From NCBI GenBank assembly GCA_034008185.1, contig CM067081.1, positions 13,701,821 to 13,765,820 of the forward strand: a stretch of 64,000 nucleotides of DNA. The letters run 5' to 3'. Under the pieces are notes generated by a model. That model made no database searches. It worked only from the letters and a program-made list of their open reading frames with translations, and was not told where the DNA came from. This document shows, piece after piece, positions 19,721 to 33,345 of this stretch. The position numbers were made by a program, and so were the translations under genes. Positions within the stretch are counted from its first letter, which is position 1, and each line of letters starts with the position of its first letter. This stretch comes from Gorsachius magnificus (lineage: Eukaryota > Chordata > Aves > Pelecaniformes > Ardeidae).

Positions 19721-22700
19721 ACTGCAAAAGACTGTCAAGAGAAGCTTTGGACTTGTTCAGCCTTTTATGAGTTTAAAAATTGAAATGTAAACAGTATTTT
19801 ATATTAAAAATTATATTTTCCATTTTGTATTCATTATTGAAGTGAAACCCAAATTCTGAATGGTTGCAACTGAAAGAAAATTAAACTACTCAATAAAGAA
19901 ATTATTATTCAAAAATTTCATTCTGATTTATCTACAGATATATATCCAAGAATGTCTCCAATAACAGAGTTACATAATTTAGAAAAAAAATGCCTAATGA
20001 TATGCAGTAGATGGGAGATGTAACTAGGTAAATTCAAGCCAGAAAAAATCCTTCCCATTCTGTTTTCTCCACAGCTAAACACTGGCGTAGCGAATGTCTC
20101 CAAAAATCAGAGGTTGGTTGCTAAGAATGTTTGACCAATTGCACTGTGCAGCTAGACAGTGAAATAGGTAATTTTAAATTAGTTCTTTTTAGCCTGAAAA
20201 TTGAATGACACATGCTAGATTTTGATACTGATGTTCTAATACTGTATCCTGAACCAAAGAATAAAAAACAGACACAGTTCATTAAAAGATTGTGCTGGCC
20301 TATTTTTAAAGAATAAACAAGAAAAAATACTTTCATGATAGTCCAAACTACAGACTGCCCTTAACTAAAAAGTTTATATTACACTAAACTAAACCAAACC
20401 AGACTTTTAATCAATAAGTTTTTGCTATCAGAAATTTCAGTTTTACAAAAATATTTTTTAAGAAAAATTTTTTTTGAATAATGTCATGTTTGCCAATTAT
20501 GAAAATAAAACCTGTATCAATCAAAAATATTAATTTCGAAGAACCACTCTTCTTTTGAACCATTTTCAAAATAGCAACATATTCAAGAGAAAACCTGCTA
20601 AATTTTCTCGGTTATAACTTCTGTTACAGCATTGCAGAATTTTTCATTTCATAATGCTTCTTGAATATCCACTTTGAGTTGAAACGAAAAATAAATACGA
20701 AACATCAGAATAACCTTCAATAACAAAATTTTATTTTTGTAGACAGCTGACATTATTTCCTGATGAAGAAATTACTTTAAAACAGAGAAAAATAAAGTCT
20801 CACAAGTTCCATGCCAGTCCAGGTGGCCAAAAATTAATTTTCAGTGTTCATGATATAATTAATTCCTCAGTACTTTTTATACTGAAAGTAATGGAAATTT
20901 TATACTAATGACAATCTGTTCTTATTAATCATACCTAAGTTTTCATGGCACATAACTTAAAAGCTTGTCTAGTCACATTTTGCAACTTTCTCTCCTAAAT
21001 ATACTTTTGTTCTTCCTTTGTAGAATCTTACTGGCAGATGTCTTTTTTCCTGGGGAAAAAAAAAATTGCAAAAGCCCAAAAAAAACCCCACCACAACTGT
21101 CAAGTGGCGCTTCAGCTGTCATTACCATAACTGCATGTGGCAGATTATTGTGTAGGTGGTGATGAGACTGTGACACAACTAAGTCCCCTTTTTTAGAAGG
21201 GGCAATATCTACACTAGTAAGTAGTGTAATGCAGTCACAGCAGTTCAAAAGTTGTTTGAGGACTCAGTACTGACTGTTCTATTTCAGACTAGCTCCTCTC
21301 TATTACAGTGCACTAAATGCCTGGTAGTTGTTGGAGGTACGTGTAATCCCAGAGTCAATCTGCTAGGTTAGTTTTATTAGAAATAAATCTGATTTATTAG
21401 CTCCAAAATTACTTGAAGACACAAAGCCAAACATTATAAATCTCCATCAGGAGATTTCCTTCAAAAGCACTCTACTGGTCTGACCTAAAAATTCCAACAT
21501 AGATGCACTCTGCAATGTCTCTTTTTTTTTTTTTTTCCCCCCACTTCTACCTTTATAGCAACAGATTGAGAGTTCAGATCAGAGATCTGTTTCACAGACT
21601 TAACTCCAGACTTCTTTCCTTTAAGAAACAAACAAGTAATCCTCTGCAGCAACTTCAGCCTGTCAGGCTTCCAAAATTAGACCTGAAAAGATCACACCTT
21701 TCTCCTTTTCTGAGATATTGACACTGGCAGCGTTCAAGATGCGAATAAGAGAGTGGCTTTCGTTCAATTGCTGCTGCAGAATCAAACAGTGAAAGAGGCA
21801 GGGTGATTAATTGCATTCTCTGCACTTTCACAGCTCTTCAGAAGCTGATAGGCATTTCCCTATGAAATGTCAGTTAGAGATTACTAAAGTATGTCCATTT
21901 TTTTTCATATTAAAATTGTGTTTAATAAGCAGCATTAAAGGCTGAGAGTGTTCAGTGCAGAGTTGCCTCTTTTGATGCAGGTCAAAGCTATAGATTGCCA
22001 CAAATGAAATACTTCAATCCCCCCAAACCAATTCCATGTATAACAAAACAAAAAAAAAATTAAAAAAAAAAAGAAAAAAGAAGTATGAACCAAAAGCACC
22101 TCAAGAAATAGATAATTTAGGACTATTTCAATTCCTTACTTGATTATGAGACGAAGTTTTTACGTGTCCCTGAGAGAGATTGGAACCTCTTCGTTCACAG
22201 TTGTTTCCAAATTTGGCTGTAGTAATTCTCCCTCCTTCCTGAAAAAAATTATCCGGCTTTCTACCCTTTGGTCCTACCTTTAACAAAGAGATGGCTGAAG
22301 CCATTGCGGTGCCTACTGCCAAGAGATTTTTGCATTTACTTTAAAGCAAAACCATACTACCTATGGCCTGTGCATTATACAGTTCATCTGCCTTGCACCC
22401 TCCTCCCCATTCCTATTTTTTCCAGGTGTCTCTCAAATGTAAGCATGCATATTTAATAGGATAGAGACAGTCAGTGTCTGAAACATGGTCGTGTTCAACT
22501 ATGTAACAGAGTGAACACTCGCTCCCTGAGTTGTGTGATGGTGCCATGACAAGTGCATAGATGGTGACATAATGGGTTGGGACTGGACTGTAAGGTCCTT
22601 ATGGGTCTTCATATTAGGCCCGCTCCAGGAAATACATTTCTTTAAAGTATCATTGCATAAAATGTGTTAGGAGCAGCAGAAGAAAAACTTAATATTCACA

Positions 22701-22816
22701 TATAAATGCCTGCAACACAAGGCTCCTGTTTCATTCTCTCAGCACTGCCTCATTTCTGCCTCTGTGAATTCAGCAACAGGGATAGAAGAGACTGGTGCCT
22801 TCTGGCAAGGTTACCT
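19721..22816. other. Unassigned AT-rich sequence
   Basis: No gene recognised. A-rich runs occur near 21058-21090 and 22048-22082. The stretch around 21.73-22.01 kb looks unusually unlike decayed repeat and is raised as a possible conserved non-coding element. Confidence 0.55.
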
Positions 22817-23015
22817 GCAGAATCACGAAATCACAGAACAGTTGAGTTGGGGAGGGACCTCTGGAGACCATCTAGTCCAACCCCCTGTGCAGATGAGGGC
22901 CACCTAGTACAGGTTGCTCAGGACCATGTCCAGTTGGGTTTTGAATAACTCTAAGGTAGAGACTCCACAACCTACCTGCTCCATTGTCTGACCACCCTCA
23001 TAGTATTTTTTTTCT
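22817..23015 (-). mobile_element. CR1 LINE 3' fragment
   Basis: The + strand begins with 'gaatcacgaaatcacagaac' (a decayed terminal repeat). It then has 'gggagggacctctggagac', 'tctagtccaaccccc', 'caggttgctcagg' and 'gagactccacaacc', the usual antisense order of avian CR1. It is 5' truncated near a T-rich tract. Confidence 0.88.
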
Positions 23016-26000
23016 TTTCTTTAAGCAGAATTTCTAGTTCTAGAATTTCAGTTTATGTCTAGATCATTGTCTAGATTGTATCGACCAGCTCGCCAATTGA
23101 CTGAAATGAGAGCTTAGGTATTTGGTGCACATGAAGACAACTACACGTGAATACTTAAATGCAAGTCTCTAATCTTGAACTGAATGCTGTTTCACACATC
23201 TGTAAGTTAAGATCTGTAAATCTTGTGGGGATGAAACTTAAACAGCTTGAGAAAATCAAACAAGAAGGTAAACAAAAATATGGTACAGTGCACAGGAGAC
23301 CATATTAGCACTGGTATCTTAGCAATGTGACTTACTTAACTGCTTAAGTGGCAAATCCATAGTAAGACTTAATTGGAATTTTAAGTAGAAGACAACATTA
23401 AGTCGTGTTACTGCTAGTTATCCACTAGAGCCAATGAATCTGGTTTATTACCAAAATTATGAATTTGTAGTTTCTAAGAACCTGTTCTGAGAGGTTCCCA
23501 GATGGTGTATTTCTCCATGTAGTAAAAGAAACCTTATGTTTTCTGTCTAAATTACTTTCTGCTTTAAATGAAAGAAAATAATAACAGAATATAACATAAT
23601 TAAAGGGAAAGATCTTCATAAGGTTATATGCAATATAGAGATCCACATGGTTGCCAGGGACTCACCACATCCTTCTCAGAAGACAAGTACTAATAACATT
23701 AAATGTCCTACCTTCTCATCTGTTGACAATTTCCCACAGTTTGAGTGATTGGGGACTCAAATGACAGCAGAAGCCATTACGGGCTATGTGGATATTTCTG
23801 ACAAGACAGTCAGGGTTCAAACCCAGTTCTCAGACCAAGGGACATGCATTGGTTTGCATCTTCGTTATTTAGGATTAGCCTCCTTTAGAGCAGATTTGTC
23901 AGAAGCAGTCCAAAACAGTGTGAGGGAACAAGATGATGATTAAGTATAATGGACAATCAGGTCCTGATTTTACTTCTTGAAGCTCTTTTATTCATAGATG
24001 TAGATTTTATGACCTCTTTTTGCAGCTCAATTGGTACTTAAGGAACAGCACTATGAATGAGAATATGGTCCATTATGGTCTTTAGATCTGTTGGGTTGGT
24101 TGTGGGTTTTTTTTTTGGACATAGCATAATCCACCAATGTGAGAGATTCCCAAGCAAGCTCTGAGTGAGATACCAGTTCTCTGCAGAGATATTAGCTTGA
24201 GGAGTACAGTCATTTTAGAGCAGTGATTTGTCCATACTAATTAGCCCTGCTTAGGGAAACCAATCCAGTAATTTAGTTATACTACTTCTAATAGTGTTAC
24301 TTTGTTCAAATTATTCCATTCAGATTCCATTGCTGATAATATTTTAGTAAAATATATCACTTGTGGGGACCTCTTCTCAGTAGGTTATAGTAACTCTAAA
24401 ACAGAAAATGGAGATTTTTCCATGTGAAGGAAATCATTTTGCAAATGGGCATCAAAGAAAGCACCATTTTAAGCCCCAATTAGTACAAAATTTCACAGAA
24501 ATGAGAGCATACTTTGCATCCTGCAGAGATATAAAACTCAGCTCAGTTCCAATTATAGAACATGATAATCAGTATCTTTGCAACACGGTACACATCCAAC
24601 AATTATACGATAATGGTGACACTAGAAGTGTTTACCCAATACAGACCAAACAGCCATCTCTTGTCCAAAAACCCTATAAAACTTATTCATTTAATAGCAG
24701 CTGCCAAAGGGAACCCAGAAGTAATATAGCACACCTCTAAGCTGTAATTAACCACCCATGGCAGTTCAGCAGACACAGAAAGTCCTGTGTTTCACTCCTG
24801 TTTTGTGCCACTATTGAAGAGCCTGTCCAAAAAGACAGAGACACATTCCCTTCAGAACAAAAGCATACCTAGAATCAGAATGCACTATAACCAGCCTGCT
24901 TGTTACATTTATGATGCTGCTGTTGTTATGGGCCCTGATGTGTACAAAAAAAGTCACTTGTCTTCTCAAAAGACAAATATAAGGTTCTATTTAAATTGTC
25001 CTTGCTTTAGCTTCCATTTTGCCTTCAGTGATATCTTTTACAAAAGATAATTAGCGCCATGAATGAGCCGCCTGCATCACTCATGTTGATTTTCCACTCA
25101 CTCCAGAGCTGAACCTTTAGCCTTTAACTTAGCTATTTGGTGCCTATGGGACTAGCTGTGTGTCATGGTCATTGACAAAGATAAATAATGATGCCTTACT
25201 GAAGTAAGCAGAAGCTATTAATAAAAATAATGTGAAATGGGCTGATCTGAACATTTCTCACTAGTAAGCTTCTCAAACAAAACCTCAGACTTCTAGTAGC
25301 ACTAAAATTTCCCGCATAGAATCTCTGGGAAAAAAAAAAAAAAGAAATTACTTAAACCTTGCGTAACCTGCTTCTGTCTCTCGATGGAGTTTAATTACAG
25401 CTGTCATGATGGGATGTATAGCCAGATTAAGAGATATGTTGCTGGATTTTTCAAGGTGTTAAGCAGGTGCAAGCTTTATTTTTAGTGATTTCAGAAAAAA
25501 GTGCTAGCCAAATGAGAAGAGTTTTTCTTGCTTTCTGACACTTTGAAGAATCATATAGAAAATATACTTCAAAAATATATAGAAAATATATTTTGAAACA
25601 CCCCCTCTGGCAACCCTGTTGTCCTTAAATCAGCTGCTTATTAGTCAGAAGAGAGAAACATCAATAAAAGATGATTCTGTATCAACATGCCTTGTCTTCC
25701 AATGGTTTTGTTCACTTATTTTTCACTTATTACAATGCACCAAGATTTTAAATCCTGAAGTTTGTATCAGAAATTCTCTTAAGCTCTTTAGCAGGATGCT
25801 CTGGTCTCTCTATGCAGCTTCTTGCACAAACAGTCTGGACAGTGGGTGGCTGTCAAAGGATTGGCCCTCTCAGGGGTGCCTAGCTAGTATTTGTTGGTCT
25901 TCAGCTCCCCTGGGCTGCTAAGGTAGTTCAGAACTGTACACTAGCCAAAATCCTCCATCAGCCACACTTCCTACTTTCTCAGTATGAGACTGCATGATGG

Positions 26001-29000
26001 AGGTGTATCAAAACCACAAGGTTAGTGATTTTGTATAAACCTTGTGACCATGGCTTATAAAGGTTCAGAAGGGAGGATAAATTGCTGTAAAGTAAAGGAC
26101 GAGTGAATTAAAGGATTTTTTTTCACATGGAGGACAACTCTCACTCTGGATTGTTAAAATTCCTTGTTTCAGCTCCAGAAGGCAAAAGATTGCCATTAGT
26201 TTATCAGTTATGAGTAGGAGAATGTGGGCAGACCATGGAGGAAATAATAATTTTATAATAGTCAACATTCAATCATCCCATTCTGGTTAGCAGGGAAGAA
26301 TATGTTCAATTTTGTGTGAAAATGTAATATGATAAATACCAACAATTAAAATGAAAGAAGTCAGAATTGTCAATAGGCAAGTCTGACAATACACAAACTA
26401 AATGAAAGGATAATAGGCCATGTTAATTAAAAAAAACCCAAACTATCGTTTAAAATGTCTTGTATGTTATTTGAAAGGTTCATATCTGATTAATGCCTTC
26501 ACCAGTTAACATTCTTTACCTCTGTCCCAGAAATTTTTTTTTCAGATTTAAAATCAATGAAAAAAGGGCAAAATTATTATTTAGGATTTCAGTTTCTTTA
26601 AGCAACAATACACTAATATACTAAATCCACTAAAAAATGAAAAATCTGGAGTTCTGATTAGTTAGTGAAAAGCTTCGTTCAATGTGATGTAAGAAAACAA
26701 ATATGATATTTACTCTTCTAATGGTTTTTTTTGTTTTTTTGATGGGTGATTGGCTGTTTCAAGATCGTGATAGGAGTACCAGTTGTATGGACTTCCTTGT
26801 GGGTTGGAGTAAATGAACTTCTTGCTGGAAACTGCAGTTCTACCTTCAAGTTAAGATGAGTGGTTGGTACTCTTTCAGGTGGAAATAATAGCTCAAGTGT
26901 CTAGCTAGTGGAAGCTGTTATCATCTGACCATTTTCTGGCATTGTAAAAAACCATTTTCAGATTTCAAGAGAACACCTGTCTTTTTAACAAAATTATTGT
27001 CAACACTTATTGGGTCTGATCCTGGAAGTCTCACTTAAGAACTAGTCACAAAACAATGTCTTTAAAGCAGAGTCTTCTAGTATATTTTTATGCGATATTT
27101 ATGTAGGGCCTTGATTTAACTGGAGACTCAACTGCACAAATGACAATGGCATTCAATAAAAATAGCACTTCATCCGTACTGTTGCCTAACAACCTTCACT
27201 GGAAGAGAACAGAATTTGGATGGATACAGAGGGGTGTTGAACTTTGTGGTGATAAGAGGAGCTTTTCTCAGTATGAAAATAATGTTTGGATGAGAAGAAT
27301 GACAATCAACTTCTGACTACTGAGAAAAAAAATCTCATGGTACCTTATGATGAAGGTTGTTCTTACACTGATGTTAAGTCTGACAAGTGATATTGAGATT
27401 TAGTATTTTTTATTCCTTAAAGAAGAAAGAACATTCTCACCCACCAATATTTTCATTCATATTTATTGTTCAGATATGTATTAAACTTATGCAACTTACT
27501 TGTTGCAGCTGCTATTGCATCTGAGGTCAAGAGAACAGTGACCAACTTAAAACATTTGATGTTTGAGGTTGCCAGATTAGTTTTCAACATGATCAGTAGG
27601 GAGAACCTGTCACTGAATGTAACATAGAAAGACATTTAAGACTTTCACAAATTCACTCTCACCATAGACAAGTTATTGCAGTAGTAAAGTCATGGGATTA
27701 TTTCCATACTACTGACATTCTGATGACTCCTAGATAAACCACTCAAACCTTTACTGGTCTGGATATAAAAAGCTCTTTTAGTTTTCCATTCATATTTTTG
27801 TTTTATTTGCTTACTGCTTGTGGCAGTTGAAACATCAGCTATCAGAAGCATTCAAATAGGTTGCTTTTAAGTCAACTTCAGTAGCACAAATTTCAGCTCT
27901 TGTATACAAAGTGCAGTTTCAGGAGATCTAAGACATACTGAAACTGGAGCCTGCAATACTTAAATAAACAAAGTGTCAGGATGTCTGGTTTAGGAGATAA
28001 GTTAATAAAAAACAAGGAAAGGAGTGCTACCTTTTCTGACAGCTCCAGACCCAGCGTCCTCATTAATGGAGCAGAGGCTGACATTTTTAAACCCATTCAT
28101 AATCATCTCTGAACTAGACTCTGAAACTGGAACAGTTTTTGCTTCCTTAGTAGTTTACATTATCTTCCTGAATGTTTTGATACGTCACACTAGGGACTTT
28201 GTGCTGTGTGTTGGGTTTAGACTTTATGTTTTTTGTGAATGACACATCAAAATGTATAAAAGAAAATAAAAGTATCAGAACAACATAAAGATATTACCAG
28301 ATACTTTAATTAATGTCAGAATGTAGAGAGGGAACAAAAGCATAGATCTTTTATTCATACCGAAGGCTAATAGTCCACATTTATTTATTTATTATGAATT
28401 TTGGATTCTTCAGAAAGGATGTCTTATGCAAAATACATAAACAGCTAGGCAAACATCTCAGCAGATAATAAACAAATTTGTGTTTAGTTTCCTGGGCACA
28501 CAAAAAGCTTAGCCTTTCTTGACGAGGTAATAAGATACAAGGAGAAATTAACAATTAAATATTACTTAACAAAGCTTGAAAAATTAGCATGCTATGGTTG
28601 GATCTACAAGAATTTTATGCCTAGAGGAAGAAGATAGCAACATTTCAACTAAAATGGGAAATGTCAACAAGTATTTCCTAAGTAGACTATAATAGGTTAT
28701 TAAAATATGCATCAAGAAATGCTTTGTGCTAACACCATATGAAAAGTCTTGGTTTAGTTCCAAATTTATCACGAAATTTTGAAACTTTGCCTTGCCAATC
28801 ACTGAATCATAGTAAATAGAGATAAATGAGATTTGTGTGTGTATCTAAATCATCTCTGTACCAAAGCCAGATTATTTTTAACAGCCCATTGTCTAGTCCA
28901 CTTTACAGTGACTCATATGTCTTCCACAAACAAGTCACAGAGACATTTTCATGATTTAATAAATCATATGGGACTGGTTTAGAATATTTCATTCCACTGT

Positions 29001-30580
29001 AAAATAGAAATTAGAATAAAATTCAATCCATTAACAGGGATTTTCTCTACAAATTCAATAATTTTTCCTGTTTGATCAATGACAACTTATTATTCCTTCA
29101 CTATTCACTTTCATTATTCCTTCCTTTGAATTCCTTTGAATTCCTTCGAAACTTAAACTCAATTGTATTTATTACTATAACACTCATTAACATTGTTCAG
29201 CCATTCTGCATATTTTTTTTCAGTTCAAACAGTCCTTTAAATTTTTACTGAGTCCTTTGAATCATTTATTCTGCCTGACTTTGGCAGAGTAGCATACTAA
29301 GGAAAATTATTTTGTGGGCAAGGTCTCTGTTCAGCTATTGTTTGGTAAAGTATGCTACAAAACCAAACCAAACCAAACCGAACCAAAAAAAATCATGTCC
29401 CAAACAAACAAACAGACAAAACCCTCAGAAAGATCCCAGATTATTTTCTATGAGATTTCCAGGCCTTTCAGATGTACTGTAAGATGTGCTTCCTCTTACT
29501 TTGCTAAATTTGGATAACATCTTTTGTTTATCTTCATACAGTTTGGATGAAATTCCTCTTTTTGCACTTGTTAAACATCTCAGTTGCAAAAATTTGTCTT
29601 TGTTTCATCTCAGTCAACACTTACTTACACCAAAGGAAGGCCCTAAAATATATTATTTTTCAATACTAAACCTGTGCTTCAGAATCTCCAGTTAAAATTG
29701 TGTATATATTTTTACTTCCATGTCTTCCCAGATTTACCTTTGAAGAGCACATCTAAAACTAGAGGAATAGGAATTTAGCATTAATTTTACATTATTTTAC
29801 TCAAGTATTTATCTAAACCACATCATTATTATCACATATTTGATCATTAACAAAGTTTTCTCACTGCTTAGTCTACCCACACATCTTTTATCTTACGGAT
29901 GTTTTGTATAATTGATTGCATAAACTCTCATAATGATTCAAATAATTGATTGTCTAAACCATGCAGTAGTGCTGTTGCTGTCTGAGTGGGCAATCTAAGT
30001 TTCATAAGCAGGAAGAAGACCTTTTTTCTGCTTCACTGAGCCTTAAAATATTCAAGAGTAGTTTGTGCAGATTTAAAGGATTTTGTGCATTTATTTTCTC
30101 CCTTTCCTTCAAACAGAAATGCCATCAGTGGTATTCTGTAAGCTTTCGAGCTGTTACCTGAAGTAGTAACTAGTCAAACTGAATTTACATGCACTAAGGT
30201 TTATTTGTCACATACATAAGGCTTTATTTATTGAGGAGTTTGAGGATTTGTTAGAGAGGAAAAATGCACAGTTTTTGTTGAGAAAATGTATTCTGAGACA
30301 CATAACAGATTCAGGTTGCCATATGCAGTCCTGGACAACCTGCTGGCAGATCAAAAGACTGTTGGAGAGTCAAGGCTGGAAGGAGGTGGGATTCTTGTGC
30401 TGGCAGCAAACTTGCAGCTTCTACCACCCCATCATTCAGTGACATTAACCTTTGCCCCTGAATGCTGAGTTCTTACCTTCTTATAAAATTGAGTTCTTTA
30501 CCTTTAGCTAAGATGTAGTTTAGCTACTGGACTACACTGTGTATGATGATGGATGGTGCTATATACTCAGGTTGCACCAG
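23016..30580. other. Long unassigned AT-rich stretch, no gene seen
   Basis: About 7.5 kb without a supportable gene or young repeat. The longest open frame (24408-24740, 110 codons) shows no domain or splice context. Minor features are an A-run near 25330-25343, an AAACC repeat near 29360-29390 and a TTTA repeat near 28378-28395. The 25.04-25.54 kb part is raised as a possible conserved non-coding element. Confidence 0.6.
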
Positions 30581-30594
30581 TTTCTTTCTTTTTC

Positions 30595-30656
<62 letters not shown>

Positions 30657-30748
30657 TTTCTTTCTCTCTTTCTTTCTTTCTTTCTTTCTTTCTTTTTTCT
30701 TTCTTTCTTTCTTTCTTTCTTTCTTTTTCTTCCTTCCTTCCTTCCTTC

Positions 30749-30814
<66 letters not shown>

Positions 30815-30906
30815 TTCCTTTCTTTCCTTTCTTTCTTTTCTTTCTTTTTTTCCTTCTTTCTTTCCTTCTTTCTTTCCTTTATTCCTTCTTTCCTTCTTTC
30901 TTTAAT
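30581..30906. repeat. (TTTC)n pyrimidine tract, about 326 bp
   Basis: Almost uninterrupted TTTC and TTCC units, all pyrimidine on the + strand. Open frames in all three + frames (Phe/Leu/Ser-rich) are artefacts of the repeat. Such mirror-symmetric pyrimidine tracts can adopt triplex structure and vary in length between individuals. Confidence 0.97.
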
Positions 30907-32454
30907 CCTTTTTTAATTATTATTTTATTTTATTTTCCTTTCTTACACTTCAGGCAGTTTTTCCCAGCTTTCAATGTTGTACATCTTTAGTGACCGACAA
31001 TTGACCATCAGTGACTTGTTTATAGCCCCGGGGTTTTTGTTCTTAGCTTGTGTCCTTATTTTCAAGTTCTCTGAAAGTCCACTGCCCTAAACTCCACATT
31101 GCAACAAGCAACAACAGGTACCAAGTTCCTGTTCCTTGGTTCCCACAACAAACTCTGATACCAAGTTCATAACAAGTCAAATAGAGTCTATCCCTGGTGC
31201 CTTGCAAAATTAGTATAAGGAAAATTAGTCTAAAGCCTGCAGCTTTTTTCTAACAACGGCAATAGGGTACTTACTGAGCAATAAGCAAATAAAATCTGAA
31301 CCTGAGGGAAGTTTGTGTAATACATGAAAGTGATGGGTGACACAGTGCTTGCAGTAGAAGGCAACAAGACCAATACCTTCCTTAACAGGTCCTGTCAAGT
31401 TCTATCTTCTTACACTAATACGTAGATTTTGATTAAACACTGCTGTATAATTTCATCGGCTCCTTAGCATAAAACTCTGCTTGGTAAAAACTGTTTTCTC
31501 TCCTTTTAGAGCTTTAAGAACCCAGTCAAAAATAGGGAATCAAGGTTCAATTAGACACATAAAAATTTCTGCCAAAGTCTTAGTTCTGTGTATCTCAAAG
31601 GGGAGGTATATTTAAGTTTTTAAGTTGTTAAACTTTTGATTCGGATAAAATGGTAGCAGTTATGCTTTCTGCTTAAGGCTAGAATTTTCTGCTGTAGTAC
31701 TTACACAAAATATATTAACTCTCTGCAGTCAGCATTCCAGAAAGATTAATGCCAGAGGGATAAGGTATATGAAAGTCTAAGTCAGGCACTTAAGCTTTTA
31801 ATTGGTACTTACCGGCCTTTATTATCATTATAAGCTTTTAAAGCCTGTTGACTTTTAAGCCTTCTCTAGTTTTACTGCTTGATTTGGTACTTAGCCTGAA
31901 TCTGTCTCCTTACTTCTTAAAAATTATTCCTAGGAAGAATTATACAAATTATTCCTCTGCTGACCTTTATAAAAGCACTATGATAATTGCATGTTTACCT
32001 ACAGTAAATCATCATCTAAACCAAACCACAGAAAGATTTGTTCATAAGGCCAGGCTTAAGACTTGATGACTTCAATTCTGTTTTTAACCTTTTACAGATG
32101 ATGTCTGAGACTATAGTAGTTATCTGTCATTTACAGCATTTTAATCAGGGTCCTCTGCAGCAGTAAGGAAAGAGCTGTTCACTGTGGTAAAGTGGACATC
32201 ATATACAGGAGTTATCAATTTGACTTGGTGGGTCAGTCACCTGAAATGAGTTCACATCCTTGTCCCATTAAAACAAGGTGGAGTTTTGAAGCCTGGGTTA
32301 CCATATCTGTACCAGAGCCACTGAACTACAGGGTGCTCTGATGCAGGGGTGTTTCTAGCAGAACTTCTCCCCCACTTCTCCAGAAACTTCTTGGGATTCT
32401 TCTTTGGAATTGATATTCTATAAGAAATGTTCCAAATAGGAAAAAAGGTGTCTT
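30907..32454. other. Unassigned AT-rich sequence
   Basis: No gene recognised between the pyrimidine tract and the class II provirus. Confidence 0.6.
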
Positions 32455-32460
32455 TTTCAC

Positions 32461-32699
32461 TGTTGCTTTCACTTGTAAGCAACAATCACCCACGGTTCGA
32501 CGTGTGAGCTGCACAGGGGGGTTCGCCCTCGTCCCTGGGCCACTGATGCACAGACACCAATATGAGGATGCAGCTTATAATACAACAACAGCTTTTATAC
32601 CCCTTATCAGGCCCGCCCTTCTTCTTCCTTCTTCTTGGTGACGATGATCAGTAGGCGGTCTTCTACACTCAATTGCTTCTCCCCTTTTTATTCCCCACA
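32461..32699 (-). mobile_element. 3' LTR of the class II provirus
   Basis: 239 bp; on the - strand it runs from TGTGGGGAAT to AAGCAACA. It matches the 5' LTR closely but lacks 12 bases (TAAACGCCATTT on the - strand) that include part of the AATAAA poly(A) signal. The TATA box (TATAAAAG) is retained. Confidence 0.92.
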
Positions 32700-32714
32700 A
32701 TTCCCCCTCCCCAT
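32700..32714 (-). other. Polypurine tract
   Basis: On the - strand GGGGAGGGGGAAT lies directly against the start of the 3' LTR, the expected position and composition of the plus-strand primer. Confidence 0.8.
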
Positions 32715-32821
32715 GCTATAAAGGCGTTTCTCGCATTAAGCATTAATAACTAATATTCTAATATCTTTCTCCTCTAACTACATGCAGTGCTCTCCTAATG
32801 TATGTTGTCATTGCTGGCCAG

Positions 32822-33345
32822 TCAATGACAACATACAATTATTATAATTATAATTGCTATTATTATGTACTCTATTTTCCAGAGGACTTGCTTAGAATTC
32901 TTCGATCCAGGGATTAGAGGCTCTCCCCGAGAATTCCTCGGTGCCGGCTGGAGATCCCATAATCTCGTGGACCTGTCGAGATTCACAAGCGATGTCCCAT
33001 CTGGGTCGCTACCCTTTTCTTTTAAAGCTACAAACATATAACATCTTATAATATTATGATTATCTAAGCTTTTTAGTAAGCAATAATGCATAGCATCTAC
33101 TGCTTGCGCCTTTTTCTTAGCAAGCGAAGCAAAGCTTTTATCTATACTACTAAAACTGTTTAATAACACATAATACAAAAGTTGATTGAAATGTTCTGCA
33201 TCTTCTTTGGTTTGTTCTGCTTTCTTTTCTTCTGTTTTTCTGCTTCATCTGGCATTGATAACTTCTGATATCCTTCCTGTCGCACTTCTTTTTCTGGGCT
33301 TCGGCTGAAGAATCGATCCTGCAAAATTTTCCTTAGACTATTCAT
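32822..33345 (-). pseudogene. Post-pol remnant, possibly env leader
   Basis: An ATG at 33345 overlaps the integrase stop by a few bases, as env does in many class II retroviruses. About 60 codons follow, very rich in Lys, Arg, Glu and Gln. A second open stretch in another frame (32822-33178) has no ATG and ends in an Ile-rich hydrophobic run that comes from a TTA/ATT repeat. No cysteine pattern, cleavage site or fusion peptide of an envelope protein is visible. It may be the decayed start of env or an accessory frame; the product is not recognised. Confidence 0.4.

Noticed and set aside
24408..24740. 110-codon + strand frame
   Set aside because: No recognisable domain, no splice or promoter support, and length possible by chance in 64 kb. 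It would need cross-species conservation to be reconsidered.
30539..30990. Three overlapping + strand frames of 120-145 codons rich in Phe, Leu and Ser
   Set aside because: They are translations of the TTTC repeat in its three frames, with no non-repeat coding sequence.
32880..33180. Ile-rich hydrophobic end as an envelope transmembrane segment
   Set aside because: The Ile run comes from a TTA/ATT microsatellite in an A/T-rich tract, so hydrophobicity alone is not evidence.
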